A DNA stretch of 5,713 nucleotides, taken from positions 1-5,713 of the forward strand of contig JAPPKD010000339.1 of NCBI GenBank assembly GCA_028820215.1. The letters are read 5' to 3'. Source of the DNA: Spirochaetaceae bacterium. Lineage in GTDB: Bacteria; Spirochaetota; Spirochaetia; SZUA-6; Bin103. This document shows positions 5,584 through 5,713 of this stretch, one piece after another (the stretch's first letter is position 1; every line of letters begins with the position of its first letter). Made by a program: the position numbers and the translations under genes. Under the pieces are notes generated by a model. That model was given only the letters and a program-made list of their open reading frames with translations, was not told the DNA's origin and ran no database searches.

Positions 5584-5713
5584 ATGAGTGAGTCGCCTTC
5601 TCCCACCCTCTGGTCCACCGTCGCCGCGCTCCCCGACTACCTCCTGCTGGCGCAGACTCGGCAGCTCGCCCGCCACGAGCAGGCGCTGCAGATCCTGGTG
5701 CTCGACCACCTGC
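5584..5713 (+). CDS. 5' end of a gene, possibly HNH endonuclease / DUF222-like family (3'-partial)
   Basis: The first 43 codons read MSESPSPTLWSTVAALPDYL and continue LLAQTRQLARHEQALQILVLDHL to the window edge. A pattern of LPDxxLLxxTxxLxxxExxAxxxLxxHL is what I remember from the N-terminus of DUF222-like proteins that carry a C-terminal HNH nuclease motif. The diagnostic HNH part would lie beyond the window, so the family call is tentative. There is no Shine-Dalgarno before the ATG. An extended -10 ends eight bases upstream, so translation from a leaderless message is likely. It is divergent from the MEMO-PhyH operon and probably not functionally tied to it. Confidence 0.6.
   Translation, partial: MSESPSPTLWSTVAALPDYLLLAQTRQLARHEQALQILVLDHL

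Noticed and set aside
5053..5709. Minus-strand open frame of 218 codons across the right spacer
   Set aside because: It spans a promoter region and the start of the + strand gene, has no recognisable domain and no ribosome site.

Overview
The window is 5.7 kb of high-GC bacterial DNA with no tRNA, rRNA or CRISPR array that I can see. The solute-binding protein has a cleavable signal peptide without a lipobox, which suggests a diderm. The gene mix (PotD-type binding protein, PhyH-family oxygenase, MEMO-family protein, CotH remnant, a probable HNH-family gene) fits a large-genome environmental bacterium, but I cannot assign a phylum from sequence alone.

Left part (1-1001, + strand): a patch of visibly lower GC than the rest. 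It holds a small hypothetical gene with a Gly/Ala-rich hydrophobic segment (possibly continuing upstream of the window), a possible 39-codon ORF that starts directly after its stop, and the 5' end of a gene resembling the N-terminal phospholipase-D-like domain of SNF2-type helicases. That last gene breaks off at about 1001. On the opposite strand, exactly from that point, lies the 5' part of a CotH-family gene (1379 down to about 1003). It keeps a strong Shine-Dalgarno and a signal peptide but carries an in-frame TAG and a frameshift. The simplest reading is a deletion that removed the 3' ends of two convergent genes and joined their stumps.

Middle (1380-2776): a 290-bp divergent spacer, then a complete periplasmic polyamine-type ABC substrate-binding protein on the + strand. 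No permease or ATPase gene is in view.

Right (2826-5113, - strand): a two-gene operon read right to left. The first gene is a MEMO-family protein (AmmeMemoRadiSam protein B type) with a PqqD-like N-terminal domain. The second is a PhyH-family Fe(II)/2-oxoglutarate oxygenase whose ATG overlaps the upstream TGA (ATGA). The overlap implies translational coupling and a shared task. No radical SAM or AMMECR1 partner is visible. This pairing is the best candidate in the window for an undescribed system, but its function is unknown.

Far right (5114-5713): a 470-bp divergent spacer with small inverted repeats, then the first 43 codons of a + strand gene that may belong to an HNH-endonuclease (DUF222-like) family. 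A near-consensus extended -10 sits so close to its ATG that the mRNA is probably leaderless.
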